A stretch of DNA of 64,000 nucleotides from Gemmatimonadota bacterium (GTDB lineage: Bacteria > Latescibacterota > UBA2968 > UBA8231): NCBI GenBank assembly GCA_009840005.1, contig VXOR01000073.1:84427-148426 (forward strand), read 5' to 3'. A program made the position numbers and the translations under genes. Within the stretch, counting starts at the first letter, position 1; each line of letters begins with the position of its first letter. Positions 26,713 through 35,877 of the stretch are shown one piece after another. The notes beneath the pieces were generated by a model that saw only the letters and a list, made by a program, of their open reading frames with translations, did no database searches and had not been told where the DNA came from.

Positions 26713-27762
26713 ATGATTTCCCTAGACGAAAAACTAGCGCATCTCGAAGATATTTTGCGCCCGATGGGACAGGTGCTGGTCGGCTATTCGGGCGGGGTCG
26801 ATAGTGCCACGCTGGCAGTGGCGGCCCAGCGGGTCTTGGGCGAGGGGGCCATCTGCGTCACCGCGGACTCTGAGAGCTATGCCACCGGCGAGCTGGAGAA
26901 GGCCGCTGAGATCACCCGCGAGTTCGGCATCCGCCACGAGGTGGTCAAGACCCGCGAGTTGGACAATCCCGACTACGCCAAAAACGCGCCCAACCGCTGC
27001 TACTACTGCAAGCAAGAGCTTTTCACCCACATGGAGCAGCTAGCGCGCAGCCTCAGTATCGATTACATCCTCTACGGCCAAAACGCCGACGATATTGGCG
27101 ATTTCCGCCCTGGGGCTGCGGCTGCCCGCGAGCGCGGCGTCCACGCGCCCTTAGCCGAAGCGGGCCTGACCAAGGACGACGTGCGTGCCCTAGCCAAGCG
27201 CTGGGGGCTGACGGTGTGGGACCGCCCGGCCATGGCCTGCCTGTCGTCGCGCTTCCCCTACGGCACGCCAGTTACTGCCGAGGGCCTGCGCCAAATTGAC
27301 TGTGCCGAGCGCTATCTGCGCGAGGTCTGTGGCTTCGATCAGGTCCGCGCCCGCCACCACGAGACGCTGTCGCGCATTGAGTTGCCCGCTGAGGACTTGA
27401 CGCGCCTGCTGGGCGATCCGGGTGTGCGCCGGTCTTTGATGGAGCACTTGCGGGAAATTGGCTATCTGAAAACTACCGTCGATTTGTGCGGCTTTCGCTC
27501 CGGTAGCATGAACGAGGCGCTGCTATCCATCTCCGACTCCGGTGCCGACGAGCCGCTCTTTGCGCGGGTCAATCCACTGCTCGCAGCGCATTCGCTGCTG
27601 CCGGCCGCGTACGAACAGCGCGACCAAATGCTCGTCCTGCGCTTGCCCGCCGCAGGCATTGCCCGCCTCGCTGAAGTCCGGCTACGCTCGGCCCTAGTGG
27701 CTGCGCTCGCCGACTTGGGCCTGCGCTATGTTGCCCTCGAATTAGATCCCTTGGACGCATGA
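26713..27762 (+). CDS. larE: LarE-type ATP-dependent sacrificial sulfur transferase
   Basis: The 349-residue protein has the PP-loop SGGVDS at residues 26-31, NRCYYCKQEL near 96, GQNADD near 118, and MACLSSRFPYG. The Cys at 176 matches the sacrificial cysteine position of Lactobacillus LarE. LarE adenylates and sulfurates the carboxylates of the nickel-pincer precursor for lactate racemase-type enzymes. The usual LarE ends with a YLKTTVDLCGFRSGSMNE-like segment, present at about 250-270. Here about 75 more residues follow and end in a second segment of similar type (LGLRYVALELDPLD). larB and larC are absent from the window. The stop overlaps def (ATGA). Confidence 0.85.
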   Translation: MISLDEKLAHLEDILRPMGQVLVGYSGGVDSATLAVAAQRVLGEGAICVTADSESYATGELEKAAEITREFGIRHEVVKTRELDNPDYAKNAPNRCYYCKQELFTHMEQLARSLSIDYILYGQNADDIGDFRPGAAAARERGVHAPLAEAGLTKDDVRALAKRWGLTVWDRPAMACLSSRFPYGTPVTAEGLRQIDCAERYLREVCGFDQVRARHHETLSRIELPAEDLTRLLGDPGVRRSLMEHLREIGYLKTTVDLCGFRSGSMNEALLSISDSGADEPLFARVNPLLAAHSLLPAAYEQRDQMLVLRLPAAGIARLAEVRLRSALVAALADLGLRYVALELDPLDA

Positions 27763-28286
27763 AACGCGAGATCGCACTGTTCGGAGCGCATTGCCTCCGC
27801 CAGAAGTGTGCGCGGGTTGCAGAGGTGGATGACACCATTCGCGCCCTCGTCGCCGACCTCTTCGACTCCATGCGCACCGCGGAGGGGGTCGGGCTTGCCG
27901 CTCCGCAGATTGGCGTCCTCAAGCGGGTCTGCGTCGTTGATGTGACCGCTCATCAGCCAAGCTACCAACCCGTGGCCTTAATCAATCCCAAGATCACGGG
28001 CCATGAGGGCGAGCAAATCGGCGAGGAGGGCTGTCTGAGCTTTCCCGACCTGTACGGCGATGTCAAGCGCTACGCTTGGGTCGAAGTCGAGGCCATTGGC
28101 TTGGATGGCCAGCCTTTCAAAACCTCGGGCGAAGGTTTTTACGCCCGCGCCCTCCAGCACGAAATCGACCACCTCGACGGCAAGCTCTTCATCGACCACC
28201 TCAGCCCGCTCAAGCGCCAGCTCATGCGCGGCGCGCTCAAGCGGTTAAAAAAAGAGAGTCAGGCCAAAGCCTCGGCCATCCATTGA
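27759..28286 (+). CDS. def: peptide deformylase
   Basis: The 175-residue protein carries all three deformylase motifs: GVGLAAPQIG, EGCLSFP (metal Cys) and the zinc/iron motif HEIDHLDG (two His and the catalytic Glu). It removes the formyl group from nascent proteins on the ribosome. ATG overlaps the larE stop. No methionyl-tRNA formyltransferase gene (fmt), its usual neighbour, is nearby; this copy is instead behind larE. It may be the housekeeping copy or a paralogue; sequence alone does not say. Confidence 0.95.
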   Translation: MKREIALFGAHCLRQKCARVAEVDDTIRALVADLFDSMRTAEGVGLAAPQIGVLKRVCVVDVTAHQPSYQPVALINPKITGHEGEQIGEEGCLSFPDLYGDVKRYAWVEVEAIGLDGQPFKTSGEGFYARALQHEIDHLDGKLFIDHLSPLKRQLMRGALKRLKKESQAKASAIH

Positions 28287-28323
28287 CAGCATTTAGTCCG
28301 GCTCTTACCTTATCAAACGAAAT

Positions 28324-28400
28324 GGGGGCGTAGTTCAGTTGGTTAGAACGTCGGCCTGTCACGCCGAAGGTCGCGAGTTCGAGTCTCGTCGTCCCCGCCA
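28324..28400 (+). tRNA. tRNA-Asp (anticodon GTC)
   Basis: The 77-base cloverleaf has a 7-pair acceptor stem (GGGGGCG with CGTCCCC), discriminator G and encoded CCA. The anticodon stem is TCGGC/GCCGA around the loop CTGTCAC, with GTC at 28358-28360. The T arm has GGTCGCGAGTTCGAGTC. G at the discriminator position fits tRNA-Asp. A terminator follows directly. Confidence 0.97.
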
Positions 28401-28407
28401 TTTTGCC

Positions 28408-28450
28408 AGCTCCTTGAGCGCGCTTTGCGCGGTTGAGGAGCTTTTCTTTT
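28408..28450 (+). terminator. Rho-independent terminator of tRNA-Asp
   Basis: A stem of about 14 pairs with one mismatch joins 28408-28422 to 28428-28442 (AGCTCCT with AGGAGCT at the base, GCGCG with CGCG at the top), followed by TTTTCTTTT. It separates the tRNA from the aldolase gene. Its T run overlaps the first codons of a longer aldolase frame, which argues against that longer start. Confidence 0.9.
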
Positions 28451-28487
28451 GTCAATTTCTACTTCTCACATGCGAGAAAGGTACAAA

Positions 28488-29402
28488 ATGCAAGATCGCA
28501 TCCGCGAAATTCTAAGCTGGTATGGCAGCGACAACCCCGGCACCTTGACCAACTTGGCGCGCCTACTCAACCACGGCGCGCTCGGCGGCACCGGTAAGCT
28601 GGTCATTCTCCCCGTAGATCAAGGCGTCGAGCACGGGCCCGGACGCAGCTTCGCCCCCAACCCGCCCGCGTACGATCCGCGCTATCACTTTGAGTTGGCT
28701 ATTGACGCTGGCCTCAGTGCATACGCCGCCCCGCTCGGGTTCCTCGAAGCCGGCGCGCGCGACTACGCCGGCGATTTGCCACTGATTCTCAAGCTCAACA
28801 ACCGCGAAAACCTCCACTCCGACGCAGACCCCACGCAGTCGCTGACCGGCTCCATTGCCGCCGCTCTGCGCTTGGGTTGCGTTGGCATTGGCTACACGGT
28901 CTATCCGGGTTCGGCCCTGCGGCAGGAGATGTACGAGAAGCTGCAAGCTTTGGCTGAAGAGGCCAAGCGGTACGGTTTGGTCGTGGTAGTCTGGTCTTAT
29001 CCGCGCGGCACGGACTTGAGCAAGGAAGGGGAAACCGCGCTCGACGTCACTGCGTACGCCGCTCAAATCGCCGCCCAGCTAGGGGCCCATGTCATCAAGG
29101 TCAAACCGCCGACAGCTCACATTGAGCAGGACGAAGCCTGCAAGGCGTATGCAGATGTGCCGGCTGGCACTTTGGCCGAGTGCGTGAGCCACGTGGTGCA
29201 ATCGGCTTTTAACGGGCGGCGCGTGGTGATCTTTTCTGGCGGCCCGGCCAAGGGCGAAGAGGAAATTATCGCGGAGATCACTGGCATCCGCGATGGCGGC
29301 GGGTTTGGCTCCATCATCGGCCGCAACGCCTTTCAGCGCGAGCGCGGGCAGGCTCTGGATCTGTTGCAGCGGATTGTGGGGATCTACGCCGACGAGCAAT
29401 AG
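28488..29402 (+). CDS. fbaB: class I fructose-bisphosphate aldolase, DhnA/FbaB type
   Basis: The 304-residue protein is of the archaeal/DhnA type class I aldolase. Motifs are LVILPVDQGVEHGPG near residue 40, LKLNNRENL near 102, GCVGIGYTVYPGS near 127, VVVWSYPRG, and HVIKVKPP with the Schiff-base lysine near 200. The phosphate-binding end contains VIFSGGP and GSIIGRNAFQR. It splits fructose-1,6-bisphosphate in glycolysis or runs the reverse reaction. The start ATG at 28488 has AGAAAGG upstream; the longer frame from 28449 overlaps the tRNA terminator. Confidence 0.93.
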   Translation: MQDRIREILSWYGSDNPGTLTNLARLLNHGALGGTGKLVILPVDQGVEHGPGRSFAPNPPAYDPRYHFELAIDAGLSAYAAPLGFLEAGARDYAGDLPLILKLNNRENLHSDADPTQSLTGSIAAALRLGCVGIGYTVYPGSALRQEMYEKLQALAEEAKRYGLVVVVWSYPRGTDLSKEGETALDVTAYAAQIAAQLGAHVIKVKPPTAHIEQDEACKAYADVPAGTLAECVSHVVQSAFNGRRVVIFSGGPAKGEEEIIAEITGIRDGGGFGSIIGRNAFQRERGQALDLLQRIVGIYADEQ

Positions 29403-29499
29403 CAGTCCTACATTCATAAAAGAATCCGCAGATGGACGCAGAAGTAGAAACAAGACGATCTGCATATCGAATCGTTCAAGTCATTCAGGATTGTTATAG

Positions 29500-30948
29500 A
29501 TGCACATCACCGACGCCCAACTTGCCACGTACAAAGAACAGGGCTTCCTGATCGTCGAGAACTTCCTTACTAAAGACGAGCAGCAAGCCGCGCTCGATGG
29601 CTTCTTCACTCATTTTGCCCCGCCCTACGACCAATACCTAGCCAACGACCGCCGCAACGACACCCCTCAGCAAATACTTTTCCCTTGGGACCACTCCGGC
29701 CTCAATCACGTCACCGTCCATCCCGATCTGATTGACGCGGCTGAGCGGGTCTTAGGTACGCGCGAGATTCGCCTCTGCGAGGGCCACCTAGGTATGAAAT
29801 ACGCCGGCGAGGAATACGGAACCAATTTTCACATCGACTACGGCAATAACACATTGGGGCCGATTATTGAGCCCGACGATTTTATGAACTTGGTGTGTTT
29901 CTACTGCTTTGACGATGTCGAAGAAGGGATGGCACCGATCCGCATGGTGCCCAAGGGCTGCTCCGATGCGGAAGCCGTGCCGATGATCGTCCCCGGCGGT
30001 TCGGTGTGCCTCTACAGCGTCTTTACCCGCCACGCTGCCTCGGATTTCACTGCGCCAGCAGGGCACCGCCCGGTTATGTGGGTGGGCTTCACTCGCAAGG
30101 ACCGCCCTTGGGACGGCGGTCGCACCTTCACGTATAAGAGCGGTGCTCAAGGCGCGGCCATGAATCGCTTCATGGCTGAGGCCACTCCGCGCCAGCGCGA
30201 ACTGTTGGGCTTCCCGCCGCCGGGCGACTCGCTATGGACGGAAGAATTTATCGCGGGGATGGCGACGCGGTATCCGGGATTTGATCCTGCCCCCTATCGC
30301 ACGGCGAGGAACGACGATGCGGGAACGCTTAACCCCCGCTACGTGAATCGTCGCGTCGTCCTTCCCTACGGACTCAAAGTAGAAGAGATAGAACAGGCGG
30401 TGGAGGAGATGTACCGACTGTTTCACGGATTGAACAACTCCCTCGAAAGCAGCGGCTTCCGTCCATTGGAGGAATTGCTGCTGGGCAATTCGCTGTCCGG
30501 TATGATCTCCGAGTTTCTCGTAAAAAATATCGCCCGCGCTGCTGAAACGCTGGAGGCCAATGCGAAGGTAGGAGGACATCCCGATCTGCTGCCGCAAGGC
30601 CATTACGCATCGAATCTAGTGTTAAAAGGGGACGAAGGTATCGAAATCAAGTCGTCCATTCAAAGCGGTGGGTGGGGGCACAACCCAGAGGACTGCTGGC
30701 TAATGGTATTTCGCTATGCGATTGGCGAGCAGGAAAAAGGGACTTCTACTCCGCTGACATTCCTCGAAATTCTCTGCGCCAAGCTCGACGAAGCGGATTG
30801 GTCATTCTCAGGCCGCACCGGTGATTCGCGCAGGACGCCCACGGCGTCCATAACGGCTGCTGGTGTCGAGAAGCTACGAAACAATTTTCTCTACCGGCTG
30901 CCCGGCGTCGGCGTCGGTCGCCATCGAGCCATCCTCGCCGACCCCTAA
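29500..30948 (+). CDS. chimera: phytanoyl-CoA dioxygenase domain read through into a type II restriction endonuclease
   Basis: One frame of 482 residues contains two unrelated proteins. Residues 1 to about 268 are a PhyH-family Fe(II)/2-oxoglutarate dioxygenase: FHIDYGNN gives the HxD iron ligands near 111-113, and RHAASD and GHRPVMW lie near 190. It ends with RYPGFDPAPYR, close to the normal family end. Residues about 282-482 look like a PD-(D/E)XK nuclease: Pro361-Asp362, Glu382-Ile-Lys384, inside HPDLLPQ...GIEIKSS. The nuclease may be translated separately from GTG at 30343 or ATG at 30409. Its partner methylase is convergent, 6 bases away. I infer that an R-M cassette inserted at the 3' end of phyH and removed its stop. 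Confidence 0.7.
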   Translation: MHITDAQLATYKEQGFLIVENFLTKDEQQAALDGFFTHFAPPYDQYLANDRRNDTPQQILFPWDHSGLNHVTVHPDLIDAAERVLGTREIRLCEGHLGMKYAGEEYGTNFHIDYGNNTLGPIIEPDDFMNLVCFYCFDDVEEGMAPIRMVPKGCSDAEAVPMIVPGGSVCLYSVFTRHAASDFTAPAGHRPVMWVGFTRKDRPWDGGRTFTYKSGAQGAAMNRFMAEATPRQRELLGFPPPGDSLWTEEFIAGMATRYPGFDPAPYRTARNDDAGTLNPRYVNRRVVLPYGLKVEEIEQAVEEMYRLFHGLNNSLESSGFRPLEELLLGNSLSGMISEFLVKNIARAAETLEANAKVGGHPDLLPQGHYASNLVLKGDEGIEIKSSIQSGGWGHNPEDCWLMVFRYAIGEQEKGTSTPLTFLEILCAKLDEADWSFSGRTGDSRRTPTASITAAGVEKLRNNFLYRLPGVGVGRHRAILADP

Positions 30949-30954
30949 GCGCCT

Positions 30955-32208
30955 TCAGCCGAACAAGCTTGGCTGTTCCCCTGCTTTCGGAACCAGCTTG
31001 CTTTCTCCGTTGACCTCCAGCATGACCAATTGCGGAATTGCGGCTTTTGCGGTCTCGAAAAACGCAGGGTCGCTTTCAATACCAATACTCTCGTAACCCA
31101 CTGCACACGCGGCAGCGATGGTCGAACCCCCTCCCATGAAGGGATCGAGCACTACTCCCTCACCCAACGGCAGAGCTGCGCGCACGATTTGGCGCATAAA
31201 GCTCTGCGGCTTAAGGGAGGGATGCGGCGCAATGTCGCGTTCCGCTGGCCGAGTGGGCGCACTGCGAATGACGTCGCCGAAAGGACGCTCGGCATTGATC
31301 CGTCTCAGTCCGCCCGTCTTCCACACGCGCAGGTTGTCCTGTACACGCCCCTCGCACGGCTTGCGAAATAGGCCCCAAGGCTCCCAACCGGAGCGAGGCA
31401 TAACGGTGACGTCCGCAAATTCGTCGTGTGCATTTTTAGGACGATCGCCGCCCCGCAGTGTCTGTACTAGGCGGATGATCTCACCGCGTTTCTCAAAGCC
31501 GCTTTCGACGAGGGCGGCATAGACCAAGTGCGACAACAGGGGGTTGGCGGCAATGAAAACGTGCCCTCCAGGCACAAGCACTCGCAATGCCCGCTCGCCC
31601 CATTGTCCAAAGAATGCGGCAAGCTGCTGCTTGTCGCCGTTACTGAGGACGGTAAAGCGAGGTAAGGGCTGGCGGACGCAGCCGTCTAAAGCTGGGGGGA
31701 TGCGCCAGACGCCACCCCGTCCGCGCCGGAGTTTGTCCTTTTCCTGAGTGGTGTACTCTTTCAGGCCGTAGGGCGGGTCGGTGACGATGGCGTGGACGCT
31801 ATTGGGGGGGCGGTGCTCCATCCATGAAAAACAATCTTCTTGAATGAGTTGATATGAAGCTTCGCCGGTCTGGTAGAGCGCTTGGGACTCGGCGACAGTA
31901 GGAGGTGCATCTTGCGGATGGTCGGTACGCCCAAAGGTGCCGCGCAGGATCGCCGACACTTCGGCAGGATGCTGCGATAGAATTTCTCGAAGATCGGAGG
32001 GCAGGTAATCGGCCAAGATGAGGAGCGGATCAGGATCGGTCTCACAGATTTGGGCTAGACGTCGGACTGTCGCTTCGGCGGGTCGGGCCTTGCCACTTTC
32101 GAGGCGGGAGATGTACCCTTTCGAGACCCCAAGGCGGTTCGCCACATCGGCTTGGGTCAATCCGCTTTCGAGGCGAGTTTGCCGCAGGTGATCCCCAAAC
32201 TGGACCAT
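30955..32208 (-). CDS. HTH-fused DNA methyltransferase (type II R-M)
   Basis: The 417-residue protein begins with an XRE-type helix-turn-helix domain (about 1-60: RLESGLTQADVANRLGVSKG, YISRLESGKARP). A beta-class amino-methyltransferase follows. Its motif IV, TDPPYG, near residue 142 precedes the AdoMet motif DPFMGGGST near 354; the DPPY form suggests N6-adenine or N4-cytosine methylation. Fusion of a controller-like HTH to the methylase suggests that it represses its own cassette. ATG at 32208 has GGAGGAG 9 bases upstream; longer starts (32226, 32280) lack a site. It is convergent with the nuclease half of the neighbouring chimera, which is its likely partner. Confidence 0.85.
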   Translation of the reverse strand: MVQFGDHLRQTRLESGLTQADVANRLGVSKGYISRLESGKARPAEATVRRLAQICETDPDPLLILADYLPSDLREILSQHPAEVSAILRGTFGRTDHPQDAPPTVAESQALYQTGEASYQLIQEDCFSWMEHRPPNSVHAIVTDPPYGLKEYTTQEKDKLRRGRGGVWRIPPALDGCVRQPLPRFTVLSNGDKQQLAAFFGQWGERALRVLVPGGHVFIAANPLLSHLVYAALVESGFEKRGEIIRLVQTLRGGDRPKNAHDEFADVTVMPRSGWEPWGLFRKPCEGRVQDNLRVWKTGGLRRINAERPFGDVIRSAPTRPAERDIAPHPSLKPQSFMRQIVRAALPLGEGVVLDPFMGGGSTIAAACAVGYESIGIESDPAFFETAKAAIPQLVMLEVNGESKLVPKAGEQPSLFG

Positions 32209-32290
32209 GCAGACGTTCTCCTCCATGAGGGTGGATGATCTTCGCGTAATATAGTTCGGTTTACTTGTTTGGTCAACCATGTTCGTATCG

Positions 32291-33304
<1,014 letters not shown>

Positions 33305-33308
33305 CGGG

Positions 33309-34316
33309 CTAATCCCCTCCTTCTTCGGTGTGGATGAAACAACGGGCGCGGTGATGTGGCCCTACTTCTGCGGACGCGGGCATTTGCTGTTCGCAAATGG
33401 GGCCGACCTTTTGCGTGCAGCGGGTGTGGAAGGGGCACCCCTCGGGCAGGGCGTACGCGCTGGGGACGCTGCCCTCAATCGGCTCGATGTGTCGGCGTTT
33501 GCCCGTCAGGCTGGGGATGGATTGCAATAGGGCCGCGGTATAGGGATGTGCCGGGCTGTCGAAAATTGCGGCTACTGGCCCCTCTTCGACGATCCGCCCC
33601 ATGTACATCACATAGACGTATTCGACTGTGTGAGCGATCACGCCTAGATCGTGAGTAATCAGCATCAGCGCTAGTCCCAACTCGCGCTGGAGTCGCTGGA
33701 TTAGCTTGAGCACCCGCGCTTGGACGGTCACGTCGAGTGCCGTGGTTGGCTCGTCGGCGATTAAGAGCCGCGGATTGCTCGCCAGTGCCATGGCAATCAT
33801 CGCCCGCTGGCGCATGCCGCCCGAAAGCTGGAAGGGGTAGTCGTCGGCGCGGTCCTGTGGATCGGGGATGCCGACTAAGTGCAATAGTTCGACGACTCGC
33901 TGCCGCGTTGCTTCTGAGGACAGCGAGTCGTGGAGCTGGATCATCTCGGCGATTTGGTTGCCAATGGTGTGCACCGGCGAGAACGCGGTCATTGGCTCTT
34001 GGAAGATCATGGAGATGTCGCCGCCTCTGATCTGGTGCATCTCGTCGCTGTGCGCGTCGAGCGCGGCGAGGTCGATTTCTCGCTCGTCCAGCTTGCGGCG
34101 GTAGCGGATGTGGCCGCTGGTTATCTCGGCTGCTGGCGGCAAAATCTGTAGCAGGGCGTTGGAGGTCATGGTCTTGCCGCAACCGCTTTCGCCGACGATG
34201 CCCACAGCTTGGCCGGTGTTGATGCGGAAGCTGACGCCGTTGAGCGGCCGCACCACGCCCTCGTCGCGAGTGATGCGCACGCTCAGGTCGTGGACGTCGA
34301 GTAGGGGAGCGGTCAT
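33309..34316 (-). CDS. oppD: oligopeptide ABC transporter ATPase, OppD type
   Basis: The 335-residue protein has Walker [13 protein letters not shown] near residue 40, [15 protein letters not shown], the signature [15 protein letters not shown], Walker [13 protein letters not shown], and the H-loop [11 protein letters not shown]. The C-terminus ([18 protein letters not shown]) is the Cys-containing OppD tail. It partners with OppF. Only 6 bases separate its ATG from the stop of the DUF2283 gene upstream, and there is no clear ribosome site, so its expression now depends on the inserted island or on coupling. In intact operons this position is directly behind oppC. Confidence 0.94.
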   Translation of the reverse strand: MTAPLLDVHDLSVRITRDEGVVRPLNGVSFRINTGQAVGIVGESGCGKTMTSNALLQILPPAAEITSGHIRYRRKLDEREIDLAALDAHSDEMHQIRGGDISMIFQEPMTAFSPVHTIGNQIAEMIQLHDSLSSEATRQRVVELLHLVGIPDPQDRADDYPFQLSGGMRQRAMIAMALASNPRLLIADEPTTALDVTVQARVLKLIQRLQRELGLALMLITHDLGVIAHTVEYVYVMYMGRIVEEGPVAAIFDSPAHPYTAALLQSIPSLTGKRRHIEPIEGSVPSAYALPEGCPFHTRCTQKVGPICEQQMPASAEVGPHHRARCFIHTEEGGD

Positions 34317-34322
34317 AGGTAG

Positions 34323-34523
34323 CTAAGCGGTCTCGAATTCCAAGGCAGAGAGATTCAGATTGGACGAGCGTTTCGACAGATAGAGCATTTCCACGCCCAC
34401 TACTTCGTTTGATTCGTTGTAATCGAGTACCACTCCCGGCGAGACCTCTGCGGACTCGACGATGGTAGAATCATCGAGGCGCAGGTAGAGCGCATCGGCT
34501 TCTTTATCGACATGTAGTTTCAT
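34323..34523 (-). CDS. DUF2283 protein, probable antitoxin
   Basis: The 66-residue protein matches the DUF2283 pattern: KEADALYLRLDD near the N-terminus, then SAEVSPGVVLDYNESNEVVGVEML, then a short Leu-rich tail. These small proteins are commonly found immediately behind DUF4258 genes and are thought to be antitoxins. Its ATG overlaps the stop of the DUF4258 gene (ATGA), showing coupled translation. oppD follows after 6 bases. Confidence 0.8.
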   Translation of the reverse strand: MKLHVDKEADALYLRLDDSTIVESAEVSPGVVLDYNESNEVVGVEMLYLSKRSSNLNLSALEFETA

Positions 34524-34795
34524 AATTTTCCTTTCATGTTTCGGTCAAAAAATACGCTCACCACCCGCCAAGGTGCAACGCGGGTGTTGACAGCGACGCG
34601 CAGTATTCGATTGTCCCGCTCTGGGATAGAACGGAAAAAACGCTCTACCTCGGGGTCGTTTGGGTCGGGCATGCGCAATGCTGGTTCGGCTACTGCTAGT
34701 TTGACCCACTCTATGGGGATCATTCGTTCGGCCATCGCATGAACCGCGTGCTTGGTACATTCCAGTTTTCCCGATTCGGATGGCATGTTACTCAC
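34520..34795 (-). CDS. DUF4258 protein, probable toxin
   Basis: The 91-residue protein has the DUF4258 pattern: CTKHAVHAMAERMIPIEWVKLAVAEP with the conserved His-Ala-x-x-x-M-x-x-R region, then RVAVNTRVAPWRVVSVFFDR at the C-terminus. The family resembles RelE-like RNases and pairs with DUF2283. Starts at GTG 34795 or ATG 34786 are both possible; the first overlaps the end of the SLOG gene by 8 bases. Toxin activity is inferred from the gene pair and not from visible catalytic residues. Confidence 0.75.
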   Translation of the reverse strand: MSNMPSESGKLECTKHAVHAMAERMIPIEWVKLAVAEPALRMPDPNDPEVERFFRSIPERDNRILRVAVNTRVAPWRVVSVFFDRNMKGKL

Positions 34796-35459
34796 TTATA
34801 TCCATAACCAGAGACGCAAAATTTTCGGCATGGATCGGCACAACGCCAAGCTCCACCAGATGCGCGTTGTCTGGCGAGTCTATGGCAAACACCGGCTTTC
34901 CAGCGGCGAGTGCGTCCTTGCACAGTGCCTCAGTTTTGCCGCCTTTTTCGGCGTGGGCGACGAGGATGTGGTCGGCGAACGCGGCGATATAGGCATTGCG
35001 CTGAGCAGCGATTGCTGCGGTGGGGCGACGAATGCGGTCGGCAAAAAAGGACAGAATCATCAAGCGCCCTTCGGCTAACGGCTCCTGCCAGTTTTTGGGA
35101 ATCCGCATTAGGCCAAGCCCTCGCGCAGGACAGACCACGACGGACGCCGAGCCGCGCAACAGCAAGTCCAAGCACTCCTTCTCCATGGGCGACTGAAAAC
35201 CGCCGATAATCGCGGCATCAGTTTCGCGCAGCATCCGCGCAAGATCGTAGGTTTTGAGGATTACGTCGCCTGGACAGCGCACAGAACAGAAGAAGCCAAT
35301 CCGGGTGCTGTCAAGTATGCCGGGGTTGCCCTTCAATGTGAACGTAGGCGCACTCCCAGCGTCAGCACAACGCCGCAACGCTACCGGGGTATCCGGTGCT
35401 CCCGATTCATAGTGTCTAGTCTTCAATTGCTGCTGAAGCACCTTGTTCGGCGAACACAT
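34788..35459 (-). CDS. SLOG/DprA-like nucleotide-binding protein
   Basis: The 223-residue protein resembles the Rossmann/SLOG core of DprA but lacks its other domains. It has GFFCSVRCPGDVILKTYDLARML near residue 55, AIIGGFQSPMEKECLDLLLRG near 85, VVVCPARGLG, ILSFFADRIRRPTAAIAAQRNAYIAAFADHILVAHAEKGGKTEALCKDAL, and AGKPVFAID. SLOG proteins bind nucleotides or nucleotide signals and often sit in defence or conflict loci. The role here is unknown. It is 4 bases after the PIN gene, in line with the methylase, so it is probably part of one transcript. It is distinct from the true dprA at 4365-5447. Confidence 0.65.
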   Translation of the reverse strand: MCSPNKVLQQQLKTRHYESGAPDTPVALRRCADAGSAPTFTLKGNPGILDSTRIGFFCSVRCPGDVILKTYDLARMLRETDAAIIGGFQSPMEKECLDLLLRGSASVVVCPARGLGLMRIPKNWQEPLAEGRLMILSFFADRIRRPTAAIAAQRNAYIAAFADHILVAHAEKGGKTEALCKDALAAGKPVFAIDSPDNAHLVELGVVPIHAENFASLVMDISE

Positions 35460-35463
35460 ATCT

Positions 35464-35877
35464 TCAAGCCTGCAACCAATTTTCTACATGGAGCTCGGAA
35501 ATTCTTTGAAAATGCTTCTCATTATTGGTGACGATCCCAAGTTTGTTCACTATTGCTGTGGCCGCGATCAAAATGTCTGCATCGCCAATCAATTCCCCTC
35601 GTTTTCGCAGGTCTGCGTATATTTCAGCGGCTTTTGAGATTATCTCTTCGCTCAGGGAGAGGATGGTATTCTGCGAACAGAAGTTCTCAAAGACTGCTAG
35701 CTGTTTAGTCGCTCCCTTTGCTTTTAGGCCGCGCAGAATCTCATACTGTGTGATGATGGAAAAGTGGAATCTGTGGTGCTCTTTGAGATAGGCTTGAGCC
35801 TTGGAGGTGACTGTGGGATCTTGTCGCATAACTGCGGTTAGAATATCCGTGTCCAACATCGCGCTTCGTAAGGCCAT
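35464..35877 (-). CDS. PIN-domain RNase, VapC-like
   Basis: The 137-residue PIN domain shows the acidic residues of the active site: MLDTDIL near residue 8, a Glu in QYEILRG near 45, and GDADILIAATA (two Asp) near 97, plus a C-terminal TNNEKHF. PIN proteins cut RNA, most often tRNA. The usual small antitoxin gene upstream is missing; instead its ATG overlaps the stop of the 1156-residue methylase (TAATG at 35875-35879). Either the antitoxin has been lost or this PIN protein belongs to the methylase system. Confidence 0.8.
   Translation of the reverse strand: MALRSAMLDTDILTAVMRQDPTVTSKAQAYLKEHHRFHFSIITQYEILRGLKAKGATKQLAVFENFCSQNTILSLSEEIISKAAEIYADLRKRGELIGDADILIAATAIVNKLGIVTNNEKHFQRISELHVENWLQA

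Noticed and set aside
34788..35459. Second complete dprA
   Set aside because: The protein has only a SLOG-like core of about 200 residues and lacks the DprA GSRxxS..FPxRNRIIxGLS pattern, so it is treated as a separate SLOG protein.
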